Assembly (NCBI RefSeq): GCF_002443255.2
Contig: NW_019211457.1
Span: 44,539,119 to 44,603,118 of the forward strand
Length of the DNA stretch: 64,000 bases
DNA from: Varroa destructor
Lineage: Eukaryota; Arthropoda; Arachnida; Mesostigmata; Varroidae
Reading direction: 5' to 3'
Positions 49,571 through 63,410 of this stretch are shown here, piece after piece. The notes below the pieces were generated by a model. That model searched no databases. It had not been told where the DNA came from and saw nothing but the letters and a program-made list of their open reading frames with translations. The translations under genes and the position numbers were made by a program. Position 1 is the stretch's first letter. Every line of letters begins with the position of its first letter.

Positions 49571-52500
49571 GCTCTACGTAAAGCCGTTCGAGTTAAGCTA
49601 TGCGATAGGCAACGGTTTAATAGAGAGCAGCCTGCCTGGTAGGGGGGAACGTTGTTATGATACTCATAAAAAAATAGATTTACCGTTTGTTTTGAAAAAG
49701 TAGTAGGTAGGTTCGTGTGTATAAATGGGTGCGTGCGTGTGTGTAAATGCATTGTGGCTTAAAAACACAGACCTAGCATGAATAGAAACTGCAAACTGTC
49801 GCTTTCAGAGCGCGCGGCTACGGCACCTGGCTAAATGTGTACGATGCGTTGAAGTAAAACGGCCTATTCGATTAGGACCTGCGTGAATTGGCTAGACCTT
49901 ATAGGGACGGCTTACAGGCGGTCTGACTGGCAGGCTCTTAAGTTATTCTTGAGCGCTCTACGGTTAGATATATTAGGCTAAATAAACCGAATTTAAACTG
50001 TGTCGTCCTGAAACAATTACACAAACTTGTCTATCTATTTTACGAAGTCCGTGCAGAAAATAATATGAATAGGCATGGTTTTTTTTTAACTGTAGCTTGA
50101 ACCTCTCAATACTAACAAGGCTGTGGCAGTGCACAATATCACTAACCAGGGCGAAGTAAAAAAACAAGGTAGAATAATGTTGAAGCGCTAGCCTGGGTTC
50201 CGTACCCTTCTAGAGACGTGAGAAGTAAGGAACCCTAGTCACATTATGCCTAATTAATGTCACTTCGGAATCTCGTGAGTGCAGTTTTGTTCCTATATAC
50301 AGGTAACCACAATCCAGTTGGCTTCATTTAATTCACCCTCTTACTATACTTTTCGATGGCAGAGTAAGACTTTGGTCGATTCAGATCTGCATAATCCTAT
50401 GTGGTGCCCACACTGGAACACTAGCCAATAAAAAGACTTGGACAAAACTGCACGCTGATTCCGCGCGGACTTCAGAGGCGACATGCCGAAGTCGCATATC
50501 TCACTTCATAGATATTCATAGCGAGACAAAGTACAGGACGTGCTCAATTTTCGACGGCATGAAAGCAGGCGGGAATATATGCACAGAAGTGTTTATTCCC
50601 AGTAGATTCCAATTTTGCCGCTCTGCATAGACCAGGTATAAGGTTTCGTTCGCGTACGCTCAAAGGATCGAGTATTTCACTTTATAGCAGGGCGTATTAC
50701 GAGAGTAGAAGGCCGGATGTTAAACTTTTCCTACATCCTTATTTCAGGTCAATGTGATCAAAACTGTCCTTGGACTTGTTAAAAGGCTAAAGTCAGGCTT
50801 GGCTGTTGCTATAGTTTTTTTTGCAAGCTGTTATCGAACTTCTTATAGATGTGATAGATTATTTTATTACCTGGCGGCATCTTATTAGTGGACGGAAGGA
50901 AGAAGCGAGGCGCTCGACGCCCATGAAAACAGCGATAATTAGTTGTTTTTGTCTGCATCGATCTGAGACGAGATGATAAGCACATCGCAAATACTGAAGG
51001 GCGTGAGTGCGTTACACACAATTACTGGTAAACCGTAAAAACGTACTGCATTCGCTTGAAAGACGAACTACGAGTTGTTTGGATTTTACTACAGTAAATA
51101 TTGCTAATTTCTCAAATCTAGTGAGTGGGTATGCATTGCAGCGACAGTGGCAATACAAAAGAGCGGCATATTCATTCAGGTATTACTAGAACAATGTAGT
51201 TGTTATATAGCAGCAGCGACAACGAGCAGGACTTCACTAGATGTATCGACTGTCCAGGTTTTCGGAATGAACAGCCTTCCTGGATTTACCGGGGACATCA
51301 TGCCCCTCCGAGTCCACCGCTGGAAATACAAGGCCGATCCACACAATGCTTTGTGGCTCTATTTTATTAAATAGATGCCCTGAGATTTTCAAATGAGGGT
51401 GAACTTTTTTTTAAGACCAACATGCTGGATAGTGAAAGTCACTGCTGTAGCTCCCTACTCTGTTCAAACATAAATCGTCTCATCGTCGTATAGTACATTT
51501 TGATAGCAAACTAAAGTATTTCCCTATTGGTTACGCGGAAAAAGTACCGAATCAAGTTAATACATTCTCAGCGTGTTAAAATGCCAGAAGGCGTCTTGTA
51601 GTCGTTTTGGCTTGCAGCAGGAGGCGGCCGTCATTTAGAATACAGAAGCCGAGCTACCTTGACTTTCTGTTTTTCCTGCTTAGTTCAGTTATGAGAGGCT
51701 TGTTGAAGTTTTCGATGAAGCTGTGTCTACCGAGGAAACATGCGAAACTAGCAAACTTTTGCTCGAAAGACATTGCTGTTCAGGGTAAGCGAAGCAACAA
51801 TAAAATAGCCTATAAAGCTTGATTTTTCTATTGCGAAATTTCCGATCCCGCCTGTTCGTCGCCTACGCAAAGAGTGGGTAAAAACTGTGAAAACCATGGC
51901 TAGAAAAATGTGGACTTATTTTAAGTCTAATCACGAATTGGGCAATCAGATATAAAAATTGATAGTGTTTTTTTTATGCGTTGTGTATCTGCAGGCGTAG
52001 TATTTAGTATTTCTTGTAATAATAAAGTAGCTGGATAGCACAAGCTGCGTATAGAAGCTTTTATACTTCAATTCAACTATCGTTCGCTAGCTCTCTAGCG
52101 TGAAAGATATTACCACTCTACGAATGCACGCGATACACGATGTGGAATCTCATCAGCTAGCCACGGCCTAGTCCGCCCTGATTCCGTCTGAACAATTTAA
52201 AAACATGGTTTGACGGAAATCTTTTTCACAACGAAATAGCATAGAACAAAAACATGAGACAAACCCGAGTAATATGCAGGTGGCGCGGCCATCGGTCTTG
52301 TTTCCACACACGGTTACTGCAGTGGTGCCCAAAGAGGGTCTAAGATCGAAAGCTGTCACCCCCTTTAGGAAGGGGATCAGTCAAGAAAATATACGCCTTC
52401 CCGTAGAAAAAGCAATCGCTAACAAGGTGCGCGGATAGAGTGAAATTTTCAACGACATTAGAGTATCAAAGGCTGTTGATGCTCTCAGTATTCCCATCGA

Positions 52501-54900
52501 GGCTGACGCACACATCTCGCTTGGTAAGACACCAGGACTAATGTATGCTCAGCAGTCATCCAGTGGTGTCGAGTCACCCTTGCTTTACTCGAACAGATGT
52601 ATTCGAGGGTCAAATCGATGAGCGAGAAAAAATCTATTTCGCTATTTTCAGGCGTATTTTCCCAAAAATTTAAGGACGGCGTATATGCAAGAAGGGCGTT
52701 TGCAAGTAACTACAAACGAGTTACAGCCTTAGTTTTTAATCGACTATTTTTTGTTTTAGACGCTTGCAGTAGGTTGATAACGGCAAAGGCTACTCGTTTT
52801 TCTTTAGGTCTCTCAGAAGGTCTGGCTGCTGAGGGGCGCTCCCTCGCCCTCTATCTTAGAGCAAATTTTGCTGGGGAAACGGAATCGTTCAATAGTTGCA
52901 TCGATGAACTAACGTGAAAGGCAAATCCAGTTTCTTCGGGTTTATGAAATCGCCAACTTTATAATCTACGCCACAAGGTCAAGGAACGCCCAGCCTAGTG
53001 CTTTTATTATTCTTGAGAAGTATAGATCAAAAGCTGTGACCTTTGTCGTCGGATTATTGAACTAATTAAGCCTTGATTGCGAAAAAACGTTTGAACTTAA
53101 GACATCTTCCTGCTTGAAAAACGTGTACGTTCCACATAAGCTCTATACTCCACCAGGCTGGCCCTGGATACTACTGTTGACATGGCAACGATCCAGTGAA
53201 GACGACACCCATTTTAACTGGAAAGCCCCGAATTTCGCGCGTCACGCACTGGCAAGCAAATGCCACTTACGGATCAGAACGAGATGAAACCTCCATTGCC
53301 GTCACGGTGGCTGTCAGCGATCAGATTCGATTTTGGCCCGACAAAAGCTGGCAAAAACTCTGACAGTAAATTTCTCTAAGCACAAGGTTAATGATGATAT
53401 TACAGTTAAGCAAAGCAACGCAGCGAGGCAAATGTTTGAAGTCGTTCGTGGCAGAAACAGGGGAGGAAGTCTCGCTGGATTTTGTACGAAAAATTACTGA
53501 TGCTAGCGGAGTCGGAGTGAGCGAAATTTGGGCGCAAAAGCCTTAGCCTCTGCCCGGTAGATTTTTCTTTCTGCAGGAGAGCCCGTCTGACTGTTTTTCT
53601 TTAGTTTGCACTGGCTAAAGCCCTAGACCGTATATCCAACGGGGATTTAACCTACCCAACATTCGGTACTGCCATCGGACAATACCATTACACCCAAGTT
53701 GACAAGCAAGACGACAGCAAGATTTCTACGCGGATTTTGAAAAGCTGGATATCAAAAAACTAATGCTTTACCGCAATAATGCCCAGTCTGGACCGATATT
53801 GAGGCTTACGAGTACGAAAAATTAGCAATAATAAATCTACATAACCGTGGATTCTCTAAGTATGGCTCCGGTACAGAAAAAAGGACATCTTCTTTACGAC
53901 ATTCGTACATTTCGTAAATAGAAATGCTCAGAGCGATACCACAATCGTAGAGAATGTCAGCACCGAGTATTCGGGTAGAGCCTTTGCATGCCATTAGCTT
54001 TTTTCAATGATATATAATTGTACTTAAACAAATAGTTCACATAATAATGGCCTAAGATGTTGTACATTTCTGGCGTGCATAAATATTCCCCATCTTCCTG
54101 CTTTAACATTAAGTTATAGTTCGGCAACAATAAATAAATAATGGTGATGTGAAGTGATTTCAATTTAACTTCAAGATAAACTCGGATCAATGCCTTCATC
54201 GCAGGCCGAACACATAGGACAGTAAACTTAGGACACGCATACAAACTTTTCCACGCGTAGACAGTTGGTGGTGAAGTTTTTTGCCGACGGTTGCCTGCGC
54301 GATTGTCGCTAGCACGTTATCTCGATGTTAGCATAATATGAAATCATGTTGAAATGAAAGGGAAAGTTATTTTTCCAGAACTGTCTGGTAGTTGTGCTAC
54401 TTTTAATTACGCCTATATTCCCTAGTGGAACACCGGCGCCACAGCTGTTCGCGTTAGTTAAAATTAGCTGAGATGGTACAATAGCTGAAAGCATTGTAAC
54501 GCATAGACATACATAATCGTTCGTCAAATTCATTAAACCGTGGGTTGTTGGCGAATTCTAACTTCGTATAGAAGCCTGGCGCGACAATGGAAAGTAATCG
54601 AACTATATTGAATAACTCAACTTCAACTGACAAAAAATAGTAAATGTCAGTAGCAAGCAAGTACCCACCTTAAAGGCGATCTTCTCCAGGAATCTTTTAC
54701 TTCTAGAACTTAGAGTTACTCGACACTAGAGTTTTGTAGCTCGCAGTAAATCTACTTATACAACGCAACGTGCATACTATTTAGTGCTGCAATTTAGGCT
54801 TCTCTGTAACGATAAATGTAAATGCTCTATCCAACCATGGCCGTAACAGCAGATAACGTGAAGACCCAATCAGGAGCTGGACTTTGGACAAGGCCTAAGC
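49571..54900. other. No gene seen
   Basis: The longest ATG frame is 52597-52917 (106 codons, plus), unrecognised and well within chance. Between 53181 and 53500 two ATG-less plus-strand frames (53181-53363 and 53288-53500, 60 and 70 codons) overlap. A clean acceptor-like tract ends at 53576, but all frames after it close within about 14 codons. The remaining DNA is AT-rich with scattered small frames. Confidence 0.5.
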
Positions 54901-55600
54901 ACTGCAGGGAGTGAGCATAGCATTCTTAGCAGACAACAGCAATTTATTTAAAAGGTCTGCATAAATGTTTCTTATCGCCGGAAATGGAATTCGGATCTCA
55001 CATACGAACCTTATCCAGCTAAACATCCCCACCCCATACAAGTATAACGAGACTACGTATAATGCTGTGCATGGCGCCCCGAACGTTTAAGCTTGATTCG
55101 TGCGCTATTGAACGGGACTGCATCGGTGGCTTAAAACGACGCTAGCAAGCAGGGCCCCAAACGATACGCGGGGCATGTCCAGTGGGGCTCAACTGACAAG
55201 AGTTTTTGCAATAGCAGTAGCACTACCACAGCCAGTAGTCAAGAGGAGCTTTTGCGGCGTGCGAGATCTTTAACTGCTACTGCCGAACCACCGGGGTCTC
55301 CAAGGCGCCGTTGGCCGCGGGCTAATGGCCAGGGCAGCTCTATATGACACACACAGTAACAGTTCGGCCGCTGTACTGAAGCCCAACTGTAGTTGATCCG
55401 AGTCCACTTCGCTTCGCTATACCGCCTTCGTCTCGTCCTCCGCCGTACCCTCGAACTCCCTCTTACTAGAGGCGCAAGTGGACCACTTTTAGACGAAACA
55501 CTTTAGAACGCTTCCAGGCATTCCCGTTCTAGGAAGGCCAACAGCGGCCTGCTTAGCGGCCTTCAAAAACAAACTAGACGAGAAAAAGTGGTGTCACATA
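54901..55600. other. GC-richer stretch, no gene seen
   Basis: GC content is clearly higher between about 55080 and 55560, but no open frame of 60 codons or more occurs. A 7-bp inverted repeat (55533-55539 with 55558-55564) encloses a duplicated AGCGGCCT at 55543-55550 and 55555-55562. Confidence 0.5.
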
Positions 55601-57521
55601 GTAAGGCGTTTATCTGGATAAATTTAATTGTCTAGCGATAAACCAATCAGATCTTTCAACAATGATACCTGCAGTTACTGGAAGATTCAATAATTAACGA
55701 ATTGTCTTAAGGAATTCTCCTCTTGATATACCTTTTCCTTGTTTAAATAATATACGTTTTTGATTATTATTACCTCCAGTGGGGATCTTGATTTTATCAT
55801 CTTTTTGTTGGGACAGGGGTACGAACAAGATGAACAGTTTATCCTATAACGGAACAGCAATCGGTCTTAGTATATCTAGTTTACATTTGGCTGGAGTTCA
55901 TTCAATTGCGAATTTTATTAATTTTAAGAAATCATCTCGAATCTTAGTACAGACCAAGGGACAATGTCGTACTGTGACGTCTGCTGCGTGACGGAAATAT
56001 CTTAGATATATGGATTTAGCGTAGGTTGATTTTTCCGACATGCAGTAATATTGCAGAATAATAAAGTCTGTGGAAAGTTATTAGTTTGTATACGAGTCAT
56101 TGCACATGTTGCATGCAACTGCCAAGTTTATTGGCGTCAACAAATACTTTGCTAAGGGATATGGGAGCTGTGTTCAGCTACTGTACACCTATGCATGAGA
56201 AGGCGCAAAAAGAACCTTCAAAGTCCTATCATATTGGACACCTGTCGCGCGTTCGAAGGTAAGCAAGCTTCATCTGTGCCTGGGTTAAACAGCCTCGTGC
56301 CGTATCTTCCGACAAATGCGGCAATCCTGATTCATTAAGGTTACGCTATACTCTTACTATATCCATCTCGTTTAATGGCGTTAAGGACTCACATCCACAT
56401 AGAGAATGAAAAATGTAACAAATAAACCCTCGTTATGACATAAGTGGTGTCCGTCAAACTCATTGATTGCCAGCATCTCACGCTAAGCAGAAGGTCCCTA
56501 TATGCTCTATTAACAATTGGATAAAGACAACATATCAATAGTTAAATAACAAATATTGTACTTGTTCAAACTATAGGAGCATTCATTAATTTGGCTCGGT
56601 ATTATGCCACACCGAAACCAAACGTTTGCACTACGTCTGTTGCTGGTTACGTAAAGGACCCTAAACGAATCTTATTATTTACGTGCTTCAACTCATATTA
56701 CCCCAGACTACGATGTATTTTGTCGTGGGGATTAACAGTACCCGCGGACCTACGGAGCTCAAAGGCGTATAAACGAGCCTTCAACTTCAGCCTTAGTTGT
56801 TCACAGTCAATAACGGCCTTTAACAGAGAGCTACTGGCTTGCACGTGTTAACAACACCGTAGGGCCGTATATAGAAGCAACTTGTAATGGTGTCTAAGAG
56901 ACTCAGTAGACGGAAGCAATGGGGCATTCCAGGCAGAAAGTCGGCAGAGGACGAAAAACCTTCAATATGAAAGTGAGGTACAAGGAGCGAGAGGGAATGT
57001 AGTGAAAATGAGACAGTAATTTGGTATAGGTTAATGCCACAGCGTTCACTGTATACAATTTCCCTCTTTTTTTCATCATCAGATGATGTTACCACATTAA
57101 ATTTTGCAGAAGCGGCTGGATACCGCTATACCAGGAGTAGCTTACGCAACATAACGTAGCTTTGCTTCTCCTTGTATCGACCACGGCAGGGTGATGAATC
57201 GAAGATGATCCGAGTGCTTGGTACATTCGGGATAATAAAGTAAAGACCTGATGTTAATGGCTATGGTCTTCCTGCCGCCGGAGCTGCAGGCTCTCCTGAT
57301 GATCCACTGGCTTCGACTGAACGCCGACAGAAGATGAAGGGTTAAGAGAGACACGAAAGGAAGCGAAGTAGTTACAGCGGCAAGCAAGGCTCTGGTTAAA
57401 TTTTCCTTCTGTCGTTACAAGAACAGACGGCGCTGCTGTCGAAGCACCATCAGCCGTTCACCATGGCGTTTTACCCCATGAACGCCACATGGATCTCACT
57501 CGTCTATGTACCTGGCAGTCA

Positions 57522-57575
57522 ACTATCTTTTTCTGCAGGGTACACCTACTCCACTTCGTCTGCCTCAGCGTAAGT
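57522..57575 (+). other. Candidate 31-nt microexon flanked by good splice sites
   Basis: CTATCTTTTTCTGCAG ends at 57538 and is a strong acceptor match, with an AGTCAAC sequence just upstream that could serve as a branch. The 31 bases 57539-57569 are open in all frames. They are followed by GTAAGTACG from 57570, a strong donor on the intronic side (exonic side AGC). A 31-nt exon is not a multiple of three and would shift frame if skipped. The region also lies in a 106-codon plus frame (57489-57809). By my estimate such an acceptor-donor pair is not rare by chance in this length. Confidence 0.18.
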
Positions 57576-58970
57576 ACGTCTGGTAGCCGCGACTGCGGCT
57601 CTATGCTGCGATATGCGGCCATGTCAGTCCATGGACGGACAAGAACAGGCATGCTAGCACGCATATGCACATACGGGCTATTTTCTGATGCGAACCCATC
57701 TCTGCTGCGACCCTACGAAACGTGGGCCGGTAAAGCATATTCAAAGGTCTTTCATGCCTTCGAGACTCGTGCAATTACTGGTACTAGTTTTTACGCGCGC
57801 GCTACATAGGGAGAAAAAAAGAACACGGTGCGGAAAATCAAGAGCAACCCGTCTGATGTCCTAGTGAAGAGAAAAGGCACAAAGTGAAGAGAGCAAGTGT
57901 ACGCATATATGCCACTATGTTACGAGTCGATGTAGTGACTGTAGATGACGATGCTATATGTATGTTGTTCTGCTGTCTCGATGCAAGAGAAGACAGTGTG
58001 CCCCAGAGAATAATCTTGTTTCTTTTCTAGGCCCGCTTTTGCGAGGGAATGTGCAGTGGTTCCGCCATGCAGCCATCTAGCCTCCGCCAGCGGGGCACAC
58101 CATGCACTTACGATCGTTATCTATACATATAATAATATCATATTTATCTCCTTAGGCGGATCAGCGGGAAGAATAGCAGCGGCAGTCGACAGACAGCAAT
58201 GGCTGCCGGTATGGTCTCGCGGCGTCAATCTTTTTCTGCGCTAATGCAATGTTACCAGTACGATCGAAGACCTTCGGAAGGCAAGCTGCCAATATAGGCT
58301 GGAAGAGTGCATGAAAAATAGGCTTGTCCAATTGGCACATAGCGAAAAGTATGTATCCCAACACCTAGCCAGTCTGCGGGATGTGGCGTCCTATTTACGG
58401 TAATGCAGTTCACTTAGTTTCGATCCGGTCCTTTGACTCATATTCGTGTTTTCTTTAATTATGGGTGAGTATTAACGGCGACCGTTTTATGTGAGCTACA
58501 AATTACAGAGCTGGCTGCGATGTTGATATTGAATTGGCAGGGAAACAAAACTATTTTTAGTTATAGCTCGATAAGATTATTTTTATATACTATGTATATG
58601 CCGTATACAGGATGCAACGATGCCTTGGGGGCGGAAAGTGTAGATGATAAAATTTAATGATATCGGTGGAAATTTTTTCTGTTGCCTTACAGTTTGATCG
58701 TAGTCGATACTGATAGCCTCATCTATATCTGCTATGGGATATGCTACAAGCAATACGATGCATATCTTAAACCTATGAGTAAACGTGATGAGCTGTGAAA
58801 GCGCTCCTATCTGTGTTGAGTTTGCTAATTTTTTTTGGTGAAGGAACTACTTTCATGGTTACTTGAATCTAAATCGGCCAAGCAGGCCAAGTCCTACGCA
58901 TCTAATAAGCCGGTGGTATGCGGTTACTCGAAGTACGGGTAGCTAAACATGGAAGACTATAAGTACTCCA

Positions 58971-58982
58971 GCGGTAAGTATT
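58971..58982 (+). other. Splice-donor-like site GCG|GTAAGTATT
   Basis: The intronic side GTAAGTATT is fully complementary to the U1 5' end, while the exonic side is GCG. No acceptor with an open exon is evident in the preceding few hundred bases, so it is left as an orphan signal. Confidence 0.15.
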
Positions 58983-59972
58983 ACTACTCATGTATATGTC
59001 TATTATGCCAAAGCTGCGATACAGAGACAGCTAATCAAAGTAATCTTAGACAGGGTTGAACAACGCCTAAATGTATCAGTATGCTGGAACCTCCTTCTAT
59101 TTCTCGTCGGAGTAGAGTTTCAACATACGATATGTGCATTATCTTGCACACATTGTAAAGTACGCAAGTGATTAAGACATGTGGCCCTGTAGGAAAAAAT
59201 TAGTAATTCACTAAGTTATATGCGTGCCCACTGTTTATTTTACGGCGCAAAAAAACCCAACATGGTACATAATAACGAAGTTAGCCTCATTTCTGTTTGT
59301 TTTCCGTTTAAGATGATGTTTAGGAGATTTTTCACTAACTATTCTTAGAAACGGAACACTTAGTAAAATAGGAATCAAAAAGCTACCAGTTTTGATAGAC
59401 TGCTTTCGCGAAATTCGATTAGCACCCGCATACGTGTCCCAGCATTCGTCAGTAAAGCAATGACGACCATGCAAGACAAATTGATCTCCCATAGAAGTCA
59501 GCCACTCGAACCAGCCTGCAAGAACACATCGAGCTAAATGAAGACTATTCCTAGTAAACCATTCAAAGTTTTTCTAGTAAACATGATGGTTCACTCACGA
59601 TAACCCATCTTAAGATTTGAAAAACTGCCGTAAGCACAGTTTCTTTTGTCCTTACCCAGCTCTTCTAGACGATGGTATTAAGCGTAAGCGCCGCTAACAA
59701 AAATTTGTTATTTAGGGCGACCGTGGCGCGAACGCAACTACTAAAACATGCGTATTTCAGAATAACGGGCAACTCTAGGCTTAGGTCAAGACTGCGAGCG
59801 GGGTAAGGCCGTTGTGGCGACAGGTGTCTTTTAGTAGGAGTGAGTCTTGAATTCACGTAGCGTTGCGGCCCCCCGCAACCGGCAGACTCCGTTACGATAT
59901 AACGGAAACTTCTTAGTCTGCAGCATGCAGGCTGTAGCCAGCTACGAACGGAGAACTGTAAAAAATGGCGAG

Positions 59973-59981
59973 CCCCCCCCC
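59973..59981 (+). repeat. C9 homopolymer
   Basis: Nine consecutive C residues between GAG and GCTTGC. It is a simple homopolymer. Confidence 0.9.
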
Positions 59982-60857
59982 GCTTGCGCTATACGCGTCC
60001 GCATTCGCAAATATACAACCTGTGGCATTTTGCCCCTAGCCATCGCTGCTGCGAGTTTTTCTCTACTTTGAATTGAATCAAAATGGCAAGCACGTACTTA
60101 AAGAACTTGGAATTGTTTTGGCGAAGGAAAAATGTAAGCGCGAGCAAAAATGAAGAAGACCCGAGATAAGCTAAATTAAAAGCTTTCCGGCATCTTAACG
60201 TTGTTGTAAAAATTCCAATAAAATAGGCAAAAGCTTTAAGAGGTAGAATATTCCAGAAAGAAAAACGGGCGGCATGCGTGGCAGTGTACGTGTCGGAGAA
60301 CAACCGGAAAGGCACCGTACTTCTGACAGTACAGACTATACGAAAGTTCTAGACCATTAGTTATTTTGTGCGTTACGTTTTATACCTTTGTTTTTCATTC
60401 ACGTCTCACTCTGTTTTCTTTCTAGCTTTGAATAATGCATTTTTCAAAGAACGAGGTAGCACCGAATTGCGAAAAACGTGAACTTTCAGGCCTGAGTGGG
60501 ACTGGTTGGTTATCAGAACCAGCAAATCATCCTATCTGTTTCATCCGTTTTCACTGTCGATCGATCGCTATCGTCTGATTGTTTTATACGGTCAACATGA
60601 ATGATGGCGACACCCACGTGTTACGCAACACACACTCAATCTATAGAGGACCGGACGCCTTCAGACGGCTTACACTTACCCAGATTACGTGACTGGCACG
60701 CGGTGCATTCTGTTGAAGGTGCTTCATCAATTGAGAACCCATCTTTGCCAAAATGGGAACGAGGAGGTGAAAAGATTGAGGCGTTAGTGTTCCCTACTCC
60801 TCGGGATCATCGCGCCTAATTCCAGCAGACTCAAAGGGCATGAAAGAGATGGTAGGA

Positions 60858-60867
60858 GGGGGGGGGG
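60858..60867 (+). repeat. G10 homopolymer in a purine-rich tract
   Basis: Ten G residues sit within an A/G-rich segment (about 60838-60900). The purine bias explains the arginine/glutamate or serine/leucine/proline character of the overlapping open frames. Confidence 0.9.
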
Positions 60868-62245
60868 ACAGAGAAAGAGGGAAAGAATAAGATGGACGGA
60901 GCTCGACGTTCTCCGATAAGGTGACCGAGTAAATAGGACTATGTGCGCGAGCGCGACGGAATGTCTAAGATAAAAGAACAATCAGACAGGAAGCCTAGAG
61001 TTTCAGTAGGGTTTCAGGTCCTGGCGCTCCCTATTCATACTAGCATTAAGCATAATCTTTACAGGAGAATATCTAGGTTGCTGACCGGGACTTGGACGGT
61101 GCAACCCAACAGCGACTATTCAAACAGGACATAATACGGGCAGTGCATTATGGTAATAGCCAGGCCTTTGGATGTGGTTCGTAAGTTGATTCGCTGATTC
61201 AATCGCTGGATTAGGCAAGAGGTTGACTGCTTGTTGGCATTTCACCCATAATGAATAGGACATGACAGCAATGTGCACAATATAACCTATTCTGTAATTG
61301 GGTTGCTGAACGCTAAGAAAAAATGGGCTCACCGTTGCTTGGTCACGAAGTTCGTCTGCTTCAAAACGAAAACTGTGTTTTCTTTGCGCATGCTTGTCGT
61401 TAGTATAACATAGCACAAAGAGAAAAGCTGGCTGTAACTAATACCACATTAAAAATTAGTTAACATACAGTACAATATTTATTGTGGCGGATCACATAAT
61501 TATTGCATTAAAGCGACAATGGACTTTACTGAAGATGATTCAACGTCAGGTAGTTATATAAAACAATGTAGCGCGTTCTTACAATACTTGACCTTTACAT
61601 AATAAATTTGGCTTTAAGGATAGATGTAAATGTTCGGAAATTAGCGTATTTTTTCGATGCTAGAGTCCGCGCGACCCACGTACAGAGCTGCTATTTGTCA
61701 TACCAAAAATAGGGTGACTGTCTTCGTCTTAAGAACTCCTTATGTACAAAACATTCTGATGTTTTACCTCAGTGCTGTAACACGGTGGATCTCTTGGTTA
61801 GTAGAATCTCGGCACTAATTTCTAAGCCTATCATACCACTGGCCGGCGTCTCGTATTGAGAGGTCTACTATATGCTACCCTTAGACCCCACTCAGTGCTG
61901 CAACTTTGACTTCGGCCGTTGGCCTCATCGGAGCCCACTGGTTTTAGCTTCAGTTGGCCCCCTTTTCCCGTGGTAACTCTTGCCTGCCACATCGTTAGTT
62001 TGGGTTCCCTGTAGGACCAGGAAGGCACATTAAGAAGCAACGTCAGGAAAAGTAGCAGTAAGAACGGTTGGGAACCACAAGATGGCGTAGTGGTGACGGC
62101 AGGAGCAGTTACAGGAGCAACTATAAGCCAGCACAACTAACACAACCTCGCTGCTCAATTGCCCGGTTGAACAGCCGACATCAGCTTCGTTGAACCATGC
62201 GTCCGTTTTGTGGCAGGATAGTTTCGTCCGAGTCAAACGACCCCT

Positions 62246-62267
62246 AGAAGGAGCCAGAGCTCCTTCT
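62246..62267. repeat. 9-bp perfect hairpin, 4-nt loop
   Basis: AGAAGGAGC at 62246-62254 and GCTCCTTCT at 62259-62267 are exact reverse complements with loop CAGA. This size is within what chance allows; no flanking gene gives it a role. Confidence 0.5.
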
Positions 62268-63360
62268 GTTAGGCCAATAGATGTCAAATGAAAGCCTTCG
62301 TAATTTGCGCGTAGCAGTTCGATGCTAGCGGACTCCGCCCGGCCGCAGTATAGAATACCAGTTTCTTTTCTGCCACTCCGAAACATCTCTTTTCACCCAC
62401 AGGGCAGCAGCCCAGGGCATTCGGATAGGCACTCGGCCATCACTCCACTGGACTTCACCGTTTTGCCGGCACTACTCCTTAAAGTCTCATAGTTGTTCTT
62501 CTGACAACCGTTGGTTCTTGCAGTTCGGCCGCTAGATCTGTGAGGGTGCGACATATGTTGGATATTGACTTCGGATGGATCATCGCTACTAACATAGGCT
62601 TGCCATCACTACCGTTTCCGAAAGCGGTGATTTCGAAGTGGCCTTAGGCCGGGCTGAGCCAAACCACGTACAGTCAGAGCCAAAGCACGACTGGCTGTAG
62701 AACAACATGAGTAGTAACATGGCGCCAGAGTGTGTTTTTAGGTAAGGCCGATGCTATCATGGATAAATAGCAAGCTCTGGAAACGGCTGAGACCGTAGCC
62801 ACAGCTAAGCAATAGCAGATAAAGTTAGAAAAAGCAGAGCTACAACTGCCGTAGTAGCAGCTGGCAATAGACAACAAACAAACCTATTGTTGTTTTTCCT
62901 TTGAGGGCCCTTTTTGTCTGTAGTATTGCTGTGGGCCTGCAAAACGCCACCATAGAAGCGTAGTAAACCAAAAGCAAGAGCAGGGCGCATTGGATTTCCT
63001 ATTGTCCTTATTGCTGTTACTGGGCAGCTGATTGCTTAGGTCTTCATCCTCCGTAGGACCAACGCGTGCGGAAAAGAAAGAACGCAAAATAGATAAAATC
63101 ACTCGTATAACGTCTGCCGTCTGCTATTACCCCAGGCTGCGTTGTTCGCCTCGACTGATTCCTTTTTCCTTTCTCTTTGCCTCCCGTCTCTCTGCATCCC
63201 AGAAGTGATGACACTTACGTCGCCTGCGACGCTATCTAAATCATCCCACCAGCACGTTAACCGGAATAAGGCTTTGCGGCGGCGTTATTGTTGTTGCTGC
63301 TGCTAAAGCTGTTACGCTTAGCAATGTACAATACCCCACGAGTTGTATACCCCATATATT

Positions 63361-63410
63361 TTATTCTCCTTTGTTTGCTTGTCCGACTTTCTAGTTCCTC
63401 GTTTCTGCAG
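63361..63410 (+). other. Long pyrimidine tract ending in CTGCAG (acceptor-like)
   Basis: About 50 bases dominated by T and C end in GTTTCTGCAG at 63410, an extended match to a 3' splice site. The frame that follows, from 63411, continues open as part of a 112-codon frame ending at 63626, but its translation is phenylalanine/leucine-rich and appears to reflect the T-rich composition. No donor is obvious before the stop, so only a terminal exon would fit. Confidence 0.15.

Noticed and set aside
52597..52917. 106-codon ATG frame as a gene
   Set aside because: About a dozen ATG frames of this length or more are expected in 64 kb by chance, and the product is unrecognised.
53181..53500. Two overlapping ATG-less frames with protein-like composition
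   Set aside because: Lengths of 60-70 codons without an ATG requirement are common by chance, neither is bounded by good splice sites, and neither translation is recognised.
59508..59527. tRNA B-box-like sequence on the minus strand (GGTTCGAGTGG)
   Set aside because: The T-arm stem does not pair and no A box or acceptor stem is found at the right distance.
60695..60705. 11-nt match (GGCACGCGGTG) to the body of microRNA miR-124
   Set aside because: The bases that would form the seed differ and no complementary arm is present nearby, so no precursor hairpin can form.
60893..60901. 9-nt match to miR-184 (TGGACGGAG)
   Set aside because: The match stops at nine bases and there is no precursor-like fold.
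62731..62747. Possible recursive splice site TTTTTAG|GTAAGG on the plus strand
   Set aside because: The pyrimidine tract is only about five T after purine-rich sequence, so acceptor strength is poor.
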